In this document: positions 1 through 9,014 of the stretch, piece by piece | How positions within the stretch are numbered: the stretch's first letter is position 1 | Layout: every line of letters begins with the position of its first letter | NCBI RefSeq assembly: GCF_009827395.1 | Contig: NZ_WTYX01000001.1 | Coordinates: forward strand, 997,722-1,061,721 | Length of the DNA: 64,000 nucleotides | Reading direction: 5' to 3' | Source of the DNA: Pontixanthobacter aquaemixtae | GTDB taxonomy: Bacteria > Pseudomonadota > Alphaproteobacteria > Sphingomonadales > Sphingomonadaceae | Notes under the pieces: model-generated | The model's database searches: none | What the model saw: the letters and a program-made list of their open reading frames with translations, nothing else | What the model was told of the DNA's origin: nothing | Made by a program: the position numbers and the translations under genes

Positions 1-75
1 TGGTGACCCCTACGGGAATCGAACCCGTGTTTCAGCCGTGAAAGGGCCGCGTCCTAACCGCTAGACGAAGGGGCC
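1..75 (-). tRNA. tRNA-Glu (anticodon TTC)
   Basis: The reverse strand folds as a full cloverleaf. The acceptor arm GGCCCCT pairs with AGGGGTC, the D-loop contains TAGCGGTTAGGA, the anticodon loop is CTTTCAC with anticodon TTC, and the T-arm contains GGGTTCGATTCCC. The 3' CCA is genome-encoded in the first three bases of the window. It decodes GAA/GAG glutamate codons. Confidence 0.96.
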
Positions 76-178
76 ATAGTGATGGCGTGGCGGCGCAGAT
101 AGGGGCGGGAAGGGGCCGCGTCAAGCCTCGCGAGAAGATCGAAGCGGCTTTATGGAATTTAACGGGTGCCCGAAAGGA

Positions 179-1966
179 TCAATCTGCCCATGCCGCATCC
201 TCCAAATGGAGTTCGGCAGCGGGCCGGCTGCCCCAATCATCAATTTTCGCACGGCCGGCGAGCCACATTTTGCGTCCCTTTGCACCATGGAGAATTGCCT
301 GCCCCATTTCGCTTTCAGCAGCCCTGAACGCGATGGCTTTTATAGACCCGCCATCTTCACCGCCCACAATCAGGCGGAGGTGGTCAGTGCCGACAATATC
401 GGCTTTGATCAAATGGACCGGACCGACTGCGACCTTCGGACCTGGCCAGCCAATCCCATAGGGGCCCGCTTCGTCCAGCTTCTCGACCAATGAAGGCGCC
501 AATCCACGGGGCGACACGGCCAGATCCAGTTTCAGTATCTGTGATGCCTGCGCTTGCGATACAGAGGCTGCGAGCTTCGCATCGAGCCAGTTGGCCAACG
601 CGTCAAGCTGGTCCGCCTCCACGGTTAATCCGGCCGCCATGGCATGTCCGCCGCCCGCGACGAGCAAGCCTTCCTCGCGGGCGGCGATAATAGCGGCGCC
701 CAGATCGACCCCGGCAATAGACCGTCCGGAACCTTTGCCTTGGCCTGTTTCACCGTCCACTGCGATAACGATAGAAGGCTTGCCGGTCTTTTCCTTGATC
801 CGCCCAGCGACAATTCCGATCACGCCAGGGTGCCAGCCTCTGCCGGATAAAACGACAACGCTGCGATTATGCTGCGCAGCAATCTGCTCCTCGGCGGCGG
901 CTTGCACTTCGGCCTCGATCGCGCGGCGTTCTTCATTTAGCGCCGATAGCTGCGCGGCAATGGAGGCTGCTTCCTCGGCATCTTCGGTGGTCAGCAGCCT
1001 GACGCCCAGAGTGGACTCGCCCACTCTGCCGCCGGCATTGATTCGTGGACCGAGCGCAAAGCCCAGATCGCTGCATACTGGCGCGCGCTTCAGCCGGCTT
1101 GCATCGATCAATGCCGCCATGCCGATATTCTCGCGCTTGGCCATCACTTTCAATCCTTGCGCAACAAACGCACGGTTGAGGCCGTGGAGCGCGGCGACAT
1201 CTGCGACGGTGCCCAGCGCAACCAGATCGAGCAAAGAGAACAGGTCGGGTTCAGCGCGGTTCTCAAAATAGCCTTGCGACCGCAACGTTCTGACCACCGC
1301 AATCGCTAGCAGAAATGCCACACCAACAGCCGCCAAATGTCCGTGGGCGGCGGCTTCATCATTCTCGTCAAGGCGATTGGGATTGACCAGGGCAGCCGCC
1401 TTGGGAAGCTCATGCGCGCATTTGTGGTGATCGACGACGATCACATCCACGCCCGCGTCGCGGGCCATTTCCAGCGCTTCGAAAGCCATGGCGCCGCAGT
1501 CAACCGTTACGATCAGGCTGGAACCAGCTTCTGCCAGTTCAACCAAGGCTTTCCCGCTGGGGCCGTATCCCTCGAGCAGCCGGTCGGGGATATAGTATCC
1601 CGCTTCGCAGCCAAGCATCCGCAGAAGACGGATCATCACTGCAGAACTGGTCGCGCCGTCAACGTCGTAGTCGCCATAGATGGTGATCGTTTCTTCAGCC
1701 AGGATCGCCTGAACTATCCGTTCTGCCGCATTGTCCATGTCCTGAAACAGCGATGGGTCGGGTAGAAATCCGCGCAGCGTTGGCGTGCGATGCCGTTCCA
1801 GATCATCGGGAGCAACGCCTCTCGCCAACAGCAACTGGGTGACGATATCGTTCTCCAAGCTGTCGGTTGCAGCACCGAGTTCCATATTGCCGCCACGCCA
1901 ATGCCACGCTTTGCCCGAAAGGGAATTGGTGACGCCATGAACAGGAGAGAGTGTGCGCGAAGCCAT
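179..1966 (-). CDS. recJ: Single-stranded-DNA-specific exonuclease RecJ
   Basis: This is a 595-residue RecJ, the 5'-3' single-strand DNA exonuclease of RecF-pathway recombination and mismatch repair. The DHH phosphoesterase motifs are visible: GDYDVDGATS at about residues 98-107, VDCG at about 155-158, and VDHH at about 178-181. A DHHA1 region with GRGWHPGVIGIVAGR and GGGHAMAAG follows, and then the C-terminal OB-type domain. Length matches the family. The gene lies divergent from the flavodoxin-like gene at 2047, and its 3' end faces away from tRNA-Glu about 100 bases further on. The start is the first ATG of the frame; the region around residues 22-28 could hold an alternative start. The family assignment is secure. 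Confidence 0.95.
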   Translation of the reverse strand: MASRTLSPVHGVTNSLSGKAWHWRGGNMELGAATDSLENDIVTQLLLARGVAPDDLERHRTPTLRGFLPDPSLFQDMDNAAERIVQAILAEETITIYGDYDVDGATSSAVMIRLLRMLGCEAGYYIPDRLLEGYGPSGKALVELAEAGSSLIVTVDCGAMAFEALEMARDAGVDVIVVDHHKCAHELPKAAALVNPNRLDENDEAAAHGHLAAVGVAFLLAIAVVRTLRSQGYFENRAEPDLFSLLDLVALGTVADVAALHGLNRAFVAQGLKVMAKRENIGMAALIDASRLKRAPVCSDLGFALGPRINAGGRVGESTLGVRLLTTEDAEEAASIAAQLSALNEERRAIEAEVQAAAEEQIAAQHNRSVVVLSGRGWHPGVIGIVAGRIKEKTGKPSIVIAVDGETGQGKGSGRSIAGVDLGAAIIAAREEGLLVAGGGHAMAAGLTVEADQLDALANWLDAKLAASVSQAQASQILKLDLAVSPRGLAPSLVEKLDEAGPYGIGWPGPKVAVGPVHLIKADIVGTDHLRLIVGGEDGGSIKAIAFRAAESEMGQAILHGAKGRKMWLAGRAKIDDWGSRPAAELHLEDAAWAD

Positions 1967-2046
1967 TCCACGATCTTACCCCATCGGCGGAGCGTCGGCA
2001 AAGGTCCGCGATTGACAATCGACAGCTAACAGCGAAGGTCAGAACG

Positions 2047-2538
2047 ATGACCGTGGCGAACCAGAACCTGCTTGTCATTTGGCACAGCCGCACCGGTGCG
2101 AGTGAAGCAATGGCGAAGGCGGCATTTACAGGGGCTGGAGCGCGCGCACATTTGCTGAGGGCCGATGTCGTAACTGCAGAGCATTTGCTTGATGCTGGCG
2201 GGTATCTTTTCGTCTGCCCGGAAAATCTGGCGAGTATGTCGGGTCTGATGAAAGAGATGTTTGATCGCAATTATTATCCGGTGTTGGGCAAGATCGAAGG
2301 GCGCGCTTTCGGGACCATCATCGCTGCGGGATCGGATGGCGAGGGCGCACAAAGGCAGATCGACCGGATTGCCAAGGGTTGGCGATTGAAGCGTGTGGTT
2401 GAACCAATGATTGTGAACTTCGATGCGCAAGCACCCGAAGCGATCCTCGCGGCCAAGACTCCGTCGGAGGAATGTCTGAAACAATGCCGCGAGATGGGTG
2501 AAGCACTGTCAGAGGGGATGTCGCTCGGTGTGTTCTGA
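2047..2538 (+). CDS. Flavodoxin/NAD(P)H-dependent FMN oxidoreductase-like protein
   Basis: A 163-residue protein starting at the ATG of MTVANQN. The reading frame is open 32 codons further upstream, but that part overlaps the recJ 5' end and looks non-coding. A beta strand LLVIWHS is followed by RTGAS, which resembles the phosphate-binding loop of flavodoxin folds at about residues 13-18. CPENLASMSG at mid-length resembles the flavin-contacting loop of NAD(P)H:quinone oxidoreductase-like proteins. It probably binds FMN in the cytoplasm; substrate and partner are unknown. It is followed directionally by the gene at 2685. Confidence 0.7.
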   Translation: MTVANQNLLVIWHSRTGASEAMAKAAFTGAGARAHLLRADVVTAEHLLDAGGYLFVCPENLASMSGLMKEMFDRNYYPVLGKIEGRAFGTIIAAGSDGEGAQRQIDRIAKGWRLKRVVEPMIVNFDAQAPEAILAAKTPSEECLKQCREMGEALSEGMSLGVF

Positions 2539-2684
2539 ACAGTCCCATCCGAAGCGGAGCAAATCGTGCGGCCAAGACTCGACGCCGGGTCCATTCGGGG
2601 TCAAAGTCGCTGGATCGCAACAGGGAGCGCGACAAGATCATTTCTAGCGATGCGAATAAGATTGGCCCGGCAGATGGCACAGGT

Positions 2685-3407
2685 TTGCTGCTGCTTTTCC
2701 AAAGAGGCGCGCGCCCTGATACGGCGGCGATCAGCGGTGCCGTTTCGGCTATCGAAGCTGCCAGCATCAGCCACATGCCGGGAACTTCAGACAGCACTGA
2801 GCAAGGCTGGCTCGAAGTGGTGATCGATGGTTTGACCTTCGACATCGCTGATCTGGCTCCCGGCCCTTCTGCAAAGATGCCGGAATTCAAACATCGATCC
2901 GATGTCACCGATCAGATTGCCGCGCCTGATCTGGAAGCGATCAGGATCGTTCCAGGGCCGCATCTCAATGGCGGTACATACCTCCTTCCCATTCTGCGCG
3001 GTCTTTTATCGCTCGGTTGCCTAATCGGACAGCGCCTGCCCGGGCTTGTGGCGTATTCGTGGCCACCCGCGCTGGCCCTGACAAGTCCGGAGTTCTTCCG
3101 CGCGCATGCTGGGGCATGGGCGAAAGGCGGGCCGTTTCCATCGCTGGTGCTGGCGTCATTCAGCGAAGCTTCTGATCAGGGACTGCAAAGCAGCGGTCTG
3201 TCAGTTTTTACTGGCCAAGAACTTCGGTTGGAGCCGGAACTGACCGCTGACCCAAATGAGGCAAAGCTATTGGGCGGAAGATTAATCGCCCATCTGGTTA
3301 TGCATGGCCGCGTTGATGAAGCAGAACAATTTACCGGGCCGGACGGGCATCCTTTGCAGCTTGAGCCATCCAAGAACGGCAAATTCGTTCGCGCTTGGCG
3401 CGGCTAG
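2685..3407 (+). CDS. Conserved hypothetical protein, start uncertain
   Basis: A protein of about 240 residues that I do not recognise. It has coding-like composition throughout, no signal peptide, no clear transmembrane segment and no catalytic motif. The only usable start in the track of this frame is a TTG at 2685, without a well-spaced Shine-Dalgarno sequence. The same frame stays open upstream to about 2502 and reads plausibly (…IISSDANKIGPADGTG), but contains no ATG, GTG or TTG there. The true N-terminus may therefore use a rare start codon, or a small indel may have removed it. It ends 7 bases before the convergent nitronate monooxygenase gene. Confidence 0.55.
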   Translation: MLLLFQRGARPDTAAISGAVSAIEAASISHMPGTSDSTEQGWLEVVIDGLTFDIADLAPGPSAKMPEFKHRSDVTDQIAAPDLEAIRIVPGPHLNGGTYLLPILRGLLSLGCLIGQRLPGLVAYSWPPALALTSPEFFRAHAGAWAKGGPFPSLVLASFSEASDQGLQSSGLSVFTGQELRLEPELTADPNEAKLLGGRLIAHLVMHGRVDEAEQFTGPDGHPLQLEPSKNGKFVRAWRG

Positions 3408-3413
3408 GCCTCG

Positions 3414-4382
3414 TCAGATCTTGGCGGCAAGATCATCCTTGGCTGCCAGATATTCGCGTTCAAGCCGGTCAACGCGGTCGGCAACGCTTTCTACTGCGTC
3501 GACCATGCCGACCCCTTGGCCGGAACCCCAGATGTCTTTCCACGCCTTGGCCTTGCTGTTGCCGCCAGAGCCGAAATTCATCTTGCTTGGATCGCTTTCG
3601 GGCAGATTTTCGGGATCAAGCCCGGCTTTCTCGATCGACCCGCGCAGATAGTTTCCATGAACCCCGGTAAACAGGTTGGTGTAAACGATATCGGCGGCTT
3701 TGCTGTCGACGATTTCCTGCTTGTACGCGGCATCGGCATTGGCTTCCTTGGTCGCGATCCAAGGGGATCCGATATAAGCGAAATCTGCGCCCATTGCCTG
3801 CGCACCCAGTATTGATCGGCCATGCGCGATCGTGCCCGACAGCGCGACGAGTCCGTCAAACCAGCTGCGGATTTCTTGCATCAAGGCGAAAGGCGATTGG
3901 GTGCCGGCATGGCCACCTGCGCCCGCGGCAACGGGGATCAAGCCGGTTGCGCCTTTTTCTATCGCCTTGCGGGCGAAGCGGTCATTAATGATGTCATGCA
4001 TCGAAATGCCGCCCCATGCTTTGACAGCAGAAAACACCTCTTCGCGCGCGCCGAGCGATGTGATCACCATCGGCACCTGCCATTTGGCGCAAACTTCCAT
4101 ATCTTCCTCGAGCCGGTCATTGCTGCGGTGGACGATCTGGTTGACGGCATAGGGCGCCGCCGGGCGATCGGGATTGTCGCGATTGTGCTGCGCCAATTCT
4201 TCGGTGATCTGGTGAAGCCACTCGTCGAGCACTCCAGAAGGACGCGCATTGAGCGCCGGAAAAGACCCGATGATCCCCGCTTTGCACTGCGCGATCACCA
4301 ATTCGGGGCCGGACACGATGAATAGCGGAGAACCGATTACCGGCAGGCGTAGGCGATCAAAAGGGGCGGGGAGGGCAGCCAT
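3414..4382 (-). CDS. Nitronate monooxygenase-family FMN enzyme
   Basis: A 322-residue TIM-barrel flavoprotein of the nitronate monooxygenase/2-nitropropane dioxygenase family, which oxidises alkyl nitronates with FMN and O2. Supporting motifs are LPVIGSPLFIVSGPEL near the N-terminus, the glycine-rich GAGGHAG at about residues 154-160, and GTIAHGRSILGAQAMGADFAYIGSPWIATKEA, which forms the FMN phosphate site and the typical 'AGAQAVQIGT'-like region. It starts at an ATG. In the alphaproteobacteria many members are annotated only as NAD(P)H-dependent flavin oxidoreductases, so the physiological substrate is uncertain. Downstream of the amidohydrolase gene on the same strand with a 97-base gap. 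Confidence 0.88.
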   Translation of the reverse strand: MAALPAPFDRLRLPVIGSPLFIVSGPELVIAQCKAGIIGSFPALNARPSGVLDEWLHQITEELAQHNRDNPDRPAAPYAVNQIVHRSNDRLEEDMEVCAKWQVPMVITSLGAREEVFSAVKAWGGISMHDIINDRFARKAIEKGATGLIPVAAGAGGHAGTQSPFALMQEIRSWFDGLVALSGTIAHGRSILGAQAMGADFAYIGSPWIATKEANADAAYKQEIVDSKAADIVYTNLFTGVHGNYLRGSIEKAGLDPENLPESDPSKMNFGSGGNSKAKAWKDIWGSGQGVGMVDAVESVADRVDRLEREYLAAKDDLAAKI

Positions 4383-4479
4383 GAAATGCTCCGTTGCTTT
4401 GTGAAACCGATATCGGGTCTATGGCGCGCTTGCCGCTGTGTCGAGGGTGACGTTACGGAAGGTCTGAGGCGGGGCCAAC

Positions 4480-5535
4480 CTACCCCAGAAGATGTTCAAC
4501 CTTGTAGAAGCGCGCGGCATTGCCAGCATAGAGCGCCGCCTTTTCGCTGTCCGAATAGTCCGCCGTGATCCGTTTAAAGGCGTTCCACAACACAGGATAG
4601 GTCGCGCCCCAGCGGTCCACCGGATAATTGCTTTCAAACATGGCGCGATCCGATCCGAAGGCCTCGATGCATGTCTCGATATAAGGCCGCCACATTGCTG
4701 CCAATTCCTCTGAGCCATAGCCTTTGGCGGGGCCTTCCTCTGGCATCCCGCAATTGACCATCGCCAGCCCGCCCAGCTTGACCATCACATTGTCGCATTG
4801 GGCGAGCTCGCGGATCGAGCTCGCCCAGCGATCGAAGTTTTCTTCCAACTTGCCTTTGTAGGAAGCGATATTGAGCGGCGTTCCGCAATGGTCGAGGCAG
4901 ATCGGCATTTCCGGAAACGCCTTTGCCAGATCCACCACATCGCGAAGCTGCGGCTCGAGAACCCAGGCGTCAAAACTCAGGCCCATCCCGTGCAACTGGG
5001 CTACGCCCTTGCGGAAAGTGTCGTCGCGCAGCAGTCCTTCGGGCGCATGGAATGGCGGGCCCAGCACATCGGGATCGGCATCCCACGCGCCTTGATGGCG
5101 GATACCGCGAAACCTTCCATTCCCAGCGGCAACCAGCGCTTCAAGCACCTCGCGCGCGCCGTCACCCAGCATCATATCGGCATGCCCGATAATCCCCGCG
5201 CAAGGGCGGTATTCGCCATACAGGCCGCTCGCCCCTTGCGCCGCCACGCCGTTCACATATTCGACTTCGCCAACCGGCTTCATCGCATCATCACGCGCCG
5301 CATCGTAAAACGCGCCGCACTCCATAAAGACGGTGCCGATCACGTTGTGCCCGCTCTGCGTATCGGCGAGCAATTCGTTGAAAGTGTAATAGGGCGCGCC
5401 CGCAATACTCTCCAGAAACGGATGGCGGGGAGCAGGGAAAGATGGGAGCAGCGGACGCAAATCCCACAAATGGTGATGCGGATCTATGATCGGCAGATCC
5501 GGCTCGAAGATGGTTTCGGTCGTTGAATCGTTCAC
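4480..5535 (-). CDS. Amidohydrolase-family TIM-barrel hydrolase
   Basis: A 351-residue amidohydrolase 2-family protein, similar in layout to 2-pyrone-4,6-dicarboxylate hydrolase-like enzymes. The metal-binding signature IDPHHHLWDLRP is at about residues 17-28. Further signatures are FRGIRHQGAWD, the strand-end motif PICLDHCGTP, and the late FESNYPVDRW that supplies the family's last conserved acidic/Asn site. The start is a GTG preceded by GGGAG at good spacing. The substrate cannot be read from the sequence; lactone or dicarboxylate hydrolysis is a family-level guess. The 170-base spacer to the cytochrome gene is AT-richer than its surroundings and may hold its promoter. Confidence 0.83.
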   Translation of the reverse strand: MNDSTTETIFEPDLPIIDPHHHLWDLRPLLPSFPAPRHPFLESIAGAPYYTFNELLADTQSGHNVIGTVFMECGAFYDAARDDAMKPVGEVEYVNGVAAQGASGLYGEYRPCAGIIGHADMMLGDGAREVLEALVAAGNGRFRGIRHQGAWDADPDVLGPPFHAPEGLLRDDTFRKGVAQLHGMGLSFDAWVLEPQLRDVVDLAKAFPEMPICLDHCGTPLNIASYKGKLEENFDRWASSIRELAQCDNVMVKLGGLAMVNCGMPEEGPAKGYGSEELAAMWRPYIETCIEAFGSDRAMFESNYPVDRWGATYPVLWNAFKRITADYSDSEKAALYAGNAARFYKVEHLLG

Positions 5536-5705
5536 ATTAAGCTCCCATCACCTGAATTTTTCTGAGACATGGACCACATGGAACAGGGTTCAAAGAGAAA
5601 AGCAAATGTGGGGACCAGAGAGCCGGAAAGGGATCACAAAATGTAGGATAAGTTTGCATTAGCTCAGGCTAGCAAAACGACGCAAAGTAGGAAAAATGAT
5701 TCGTC

Positions 5706-6128
5706 CTATTGGCTCGGCGGCTCGTAGCCTTCTTGCCGAAGTGTGATGATGTAGGCCGCAAGGATGTCAACATCGTCCTCTGCGATTTCGAAGCTCATTT
5801 TTTCAGGGTAATTGTGAATATCGGTTAGCCAAGTTCGAAGGGTGTCTTGATCAAGGTTAGGGGTATTGGCGATCTGCATGAAAGTAGGGGACTCTGGGTT
5901 AGGTGATATCTCATCAGGGGCGATTGCATGGCATCCGGAACACAAGGCTTCGGCCATTCTGAATCCAGATTCCGCCCTATCAGTTCCCGCGCTAGAAGGC
6001 GTTGTGGTGTCCTGAAGGTACTGATATTTTGGCGCATTGCAGGATGCGACAAGAGTCAGGACGGAAAGTGGTAGGAGCATTCTCCGCACTGCAAATTTGA
6101 ACGGTTGACCGAATTTTTGCGTCATCAT
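5706..6128 (-). CDS. Lipoprotein c-type cytochrome
   Basis: A small monohaem cytochrome c of about 140 residues. I chose the ATG at 6128 because AGGAT lies 8 bases upstream; the frame is open 19 codons further. An N-terminal hydrophobic stretch ends in the lipobox LVASC, so the mature protein should be lipid-anchored on the periplasmic side. CSGCH is the haem c attachment motif, and a Met in NYPEKMSF is a candidate axial ligand before a C-terminal helix (DILAAYIITLRQ). It lies 79 bases downstream of the universal stress protein gene on the same strand and probably shares its FNR-type control. Partner oxidase or reductase unknown. Confidence 0.85.
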   Translation of the reverse strand: MMTQKFGQPFKFAVRRMLLPLSVLTLVASCNAPKYQYLQDTTTPSSAGTDRAESGFRMAEALCSGCHAIAPDEISPNPESPTFMQIANTPNLDQDTLRTWLTDIHNYPEKMSFEIAEDDVDILAAYIITLRQEGYEPPSQ

Positions 6129-6207
6129 TGAAGTTATCCTGGGCGTTGATCGCCGACTCGAATTGGAGTGATCTTGCGTTGCCAAAATGTCATCGGCGAG
6201 CGCTTGG

Positions 6208-7023
6208 CTAATGCGCCAGAAACACGGGAATTTGCGGATCGTCTAACATATCGCGAGTCACGCCTCCGAACACTATTTCGAGCAACCGGGAGTGACCGTA
6301 AGCGCCTAGGACGATGTAACCTGCATCTCGTTTTTCCGCCTCCTCCACTAGAATTTTTGCGGGGTGCCTTCCCGAACAGGGTAATTCTATAAGCTCGCAC
6401 TCGATGCCATGCCGCGCAAGGTACGACGCACCATCGAAAGGAGGCAGTCTCGAACTCTTTCTTTCGGGCTCGCCTGTAACGGTAGCAAGCACAACACTGT
6501 CGGAGCGTTTAAGCAGCGCCAATGACGCCCGCATAGCCCGAGCCGATTCCGGTGAGCCGTTCCACGCAACCAACGCCGGCTTTGACGGATCGAAGCATTG
6601 CGATGAACTGGGCACAACCATTACTGAACTTCGACCTTCAATCGCCAATATCCCGGCCAATCGTGATCGATTGTGCTCAGTTTCGGTTTGTCCGTCAGCG
6701 CCAACAATGACGAGGTCGTTCAGCGCTGCATGGCTCAGCAGCATGCTGTCCACAAAACCAACCTCCTGAACCCAATCCCACTGAACATCTTCATCGTTTA
6801 GCCGGGCCTCCGTATCCTGCTTTAGCTTTTCTGCCTGTTCTTGGGCCATCGGCAGCAGCGGAGGGATGGCTGTTCCGGTGTAATCCATTGGAAGGACCAC
6901 CGGCGGCGTGATCGTCTGCAAGAAGGTTAAATGAGCGTCGAAGAAGCGTGCAATATCGAGCGAGGTTTGCAAGCGCGCCTCGAAGTCTGGGTCGTTGCAA
7001 ACGTGGACCAAAATTGACTGCAT
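6208..7023 (-). CDS. Tandem-domain universal stress protein (UspA family)
   Basis: A 271-residue protein with two UspA folds. The first runs from MQSILVHVCNDP to about residue 145 and the second from ALVAWNGSPESARAMR to the end. The second domain carries the ATP-binding signature GAYGHSRLLEIVFGGVT (pattern G-2x-G-9x-G-S/T); the first has only a degenerate form (VGADGQTE). A strong Shine-Dalgarno AAGGAGAG lies 9 bases before the ATG. A perfect TTGAT-N4-ATCAA box lies about 80 bases upstream, suggesting oxygen-dependent induction. First gene of a probable two-gene unit with the lipoprotein cytochrome c. Confidence 0.9.
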   Translation of the reverse strand: MQSILVHVCNDPDFEARLQTSLDIARFFDAHLTFLQTITPPVVLPMDYTGTAIPPLLPMAQEQAEKLKQDTEARLNDEDVQWDWVQEVGFVDSMLLSHAALNDLVIVGADGQTETEHNRSRLAGILAIEGRSSVMVVPSSSQCFDPSKPALVAWNGSPESARAMRASLALLKRSDSVVLATVTGEPERKSSRLPPFDGASYLARHGIECELIELPCSGRHPAKILVEEAEKRDAGYIVLGAYGHSRLLEIVFGGVTRDMLDDPQIPVFLAH

Positions 7024-7103
7024 GATAACAACTCTCCTTGCTGGGAGTTCTCAAACGAACTTGCTCCCAAAACCGGAAGCTAAGCTCTTGAGATTGAGAG
7101 TCA

Positions 7104-7117
7104 TTGATCCAGATCAA
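7104..7117 (-). promoter_or_regulatory. FNR/CRP-family operator (TTGAT-N4-ATCAA)
   Basis: TTGATCCAGATCAA is a perfect inverted repeat that matches the FNR consensus (TTGAT-N4-ATCAA) exactly. Its centre is about 87 bases upstream of the ATG of the universal stress protein gene. If transcription starts near 7071, the box is centred near -40, the activating class II position. Binding by an FnrL-like oxygen sensor is inferred. Confidence 0.7.
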
Positions 7118-7235
7118 TTCGGGTGAGACTGTTGTTGGCCCGATTATTTCAAAACCCGACAGTTTGATCGGTGTTTCTTCCGATCTCCAGTCAAAACGCC
7201 AGTTTTTAGCCGCGCCGGCTGAGATCAGACGCTTT

Positions 7236-8918
7236 CTAACCCACCGCCGTATTCGCCGCGCTGAGCACCGCCCTGACACTCGCGGTTGCGACGTCTTCGT
7301 CGATGCCGACGCCCCAGATCGTTTCGCCATTCTCGCCCTCGCATTCGAGATAGGCGGCGGCGCGGGCGTCGCGGCCGGAGCCGAGTGCGTGTTCGGTATA
7401 GTCGCGGATTTTGAGTTTGAGCCCGAAGCTGTCTTCGATGGTGCTCATGACCGAAGAGATCAGGCCGTTTCCGCGGCCGCTGACGCGCTGTTCCTCGCCC
7501 GCCACCGCAACGGTGCCGGCGAAGATCCGTGTGCCATCGCTGGCGCGGCTCTCTTCGTAATCGACCAGCTGGAAATGCTTGTTGTCGATTTGCACGTGAT
7601 AGGCATTCTGGAACGCGCTCCAGATATCGCTCGCATCCAGTTCCCGCCCCAGATCGTCGGCCATGAACTGGACGTGGCGGGAAAAGTCGGACTGCATCTT
7701 CTTGGGCAGTTTCAGGCCCTGGTCCTGCTCCAGAACCCATGCAAAGCCGCCTTTGCCGCTTTGCGAGTTCACGCGGATTACCGCTTCGTAATTGCGGCCC
7801 AGATCGGCGGGGTCGATCGGCAGATAGGGCACGCGCCAGCGTTCGTCATTCTGCACCTCATGCGCGGCAAAGCCTTTCTTGATCGCATCCTGATGGCTGC
7901 CGGAGAATGCAGTGAAAACCAGCTCGCCGCCATAGGGGTGGCGCTGGTGCACGGGAATGTCGTTGCAATATTCGACTGTCTCGATCACGCGGTCGATGTC
8001 GGAGAAATCAAGCCCCGGATCGACGCCCTGCGTGTACATGTTGAGCGCAACGGTCACGAGGCAGCAATTGCCGGTCCGTTCTCCATTGCCGAATAGGCAG
8101 CCTTCGACGCGGTCCGCGCCTGCCATAATGCCCAGTTCCGCCGCCGCCACGCCGGTGCCGCGATCATTGTGCGTGTGCAGGCTGATCACCGCGCTCTCGC
8201 GGTTCGGCAGATTGCGGCAGAAATATTCGATTTGGTCGGCATAGATATTGGGCGTTGCCGCTTCCACCGTCGCGGGCAGGTTGAGGATGATCGGCTGGTC
8301 AGGGGTAGGGGCGAGCACTTCCATCACCGCTTCACAAACTTCGATGCTGAAATCCAATTCGGCGGTCGAGAATGTTTCGGGTGAATATTGGAAATGCCAA
8401 TCGGTACCCGGCCGCTTTGCCGCCTCGTCGCGCATAATTTTTGCGCCTTCCACGGCGATTGCGCGCACTTCGTCCTTGCTCATGCGGAAGACAATGTCGC
8501 GCCATGCCGGGCTGACCGCATTGTAGAGATGGACAATCGCCTTTTGAGCGCCTTCAAGGCTTTCGAAGGATGTGCGGATCAGGTCCTCCCGCGATTGGGT
8601 GAGGACCTGCAGATAGACATCCTCGGGCACTTTGCCCGAACGGACCAAGCCCTGGATAAAGTCGAATTCAGTCGATCCCGCTGCGGGAAAGCCGACTTCG
8701 ATTTCCTTCACACCCACTTCGAGCAGTAGATCGAAAAAGCGGTTCTTCTTCACCCCGTCCATCGGATCGATGATCGACTGGTTGCCATCGCGCAGATCGG
8801 TGCTGAGCCAGCGCGGTGGTGAAGTAATCGTTTGGCTTGGCCATTGGCGGTCAGGCAGATTGACCTGCGCGAATGGCTGATACTTTTTGGACGGTTGCGA
8901 AAGCATGTTCTTTGGCAT
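7236..8918 (-). CDS. leuA: 2-isopropylmalate synthase
   Basis: A 560-residue LeuA of the longer, LeuA2-type lineage. It condenses 2-oxoisovalerate with acetyl-CoA in the first committed step of leucine synthesis. STDLRDGNQS near residues 39-48 is the catalytic and metal-binding N-terminal motif of the HMGL-like TIM barrel. SLHTHNDRGTGVAAAELG supplies the HxH metal ligands, GNGERTGN is the second family signature, and the C-terminal 130 residues form the leucine-sensing allosteric domain. It stands apart from the ilv operon and is preceded by its own leader peptide and attenuator-like hairpins (8960-9052). Confidence 0.96.
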   Translation of the reverse strand: MPKNMLSQPSKKYQPFAQVNLPDRQWPSQTITSPPRWLSTDLRDGNQSIIDPMDGVKKNRFFDLLLEVGVKEIEVGFPAAGSTEFDFIQGLVRSGKVPEDVYLQVLTQSREDLIRTSFESLEGAQKAIVHLYNAVSPAWRDIVFRMSKDEVRAIAVEGAKIMRDEAAKRPGTDWHFQYSPETFSTAELDFSIEVCEAVMEVLAPTPDQPIILNLPATVEAATPNIYADQIEYFCRNLPNRESAVISLHTHNDRGTGVAAAELGIMAGADRVEGCLFGNGERTGNCCLVTVALNMYTQGVDPGLDFSDIDRVIETVEYCNDIPVHQRHPYGGELVFTAFSGSHQDAIKKGFAAHEVQNDERWRVPYLPIDPADLGRNYEAVIRVNSQSGKGGFAWVLEQDQGLKLPKKMQSDFSRHVQFMADDLGRELDASDIWSAFQNAYHVQIDNKHFQLVDYEESRASDGTRIFAGTVAVAGEEQRVSGRGNGLISSVMSTIEDSFGLKLKIRDYTEHALGSGRDARAAAYLECEGENGETIWGVGIDEDVATASVRAVLSAANTAVG

Positions 8919-8959
8919 GGGGTGACAGTCTCGAATTCGGTTGATTGGCTGGCTCTGTT

Positions 8960-9014
8960 CCCTTGGGCGCGTTGGCGCGCCTGATCAGGCCACGCCGGGT
9001 GTCACGCCCAAGGG
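8960..9014 (-). promoter_or_regulatory. Putative leucine attenuator: two mutually exclusive hairpins
   Basis: In the leuA leader RNA, CCCUUGGGCG (9014-9005, at the end of the leader peptide gene) can pair perfectly with CGCCCAAGGG (8969-8960). The distal strand is also part of a compact hairpin GGCGCG-CCAA-CGCGCC (8981-8966), so the two folds exclude each other. A ribosome stalled on the leader's Leu codons would leave the proximal arm free and melt the compact hairpin; one at the stop codon would cover it. No U-run follows the hairpin, so the off-state could be Rho-assisted or act on translation. Confidence 0.6.
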
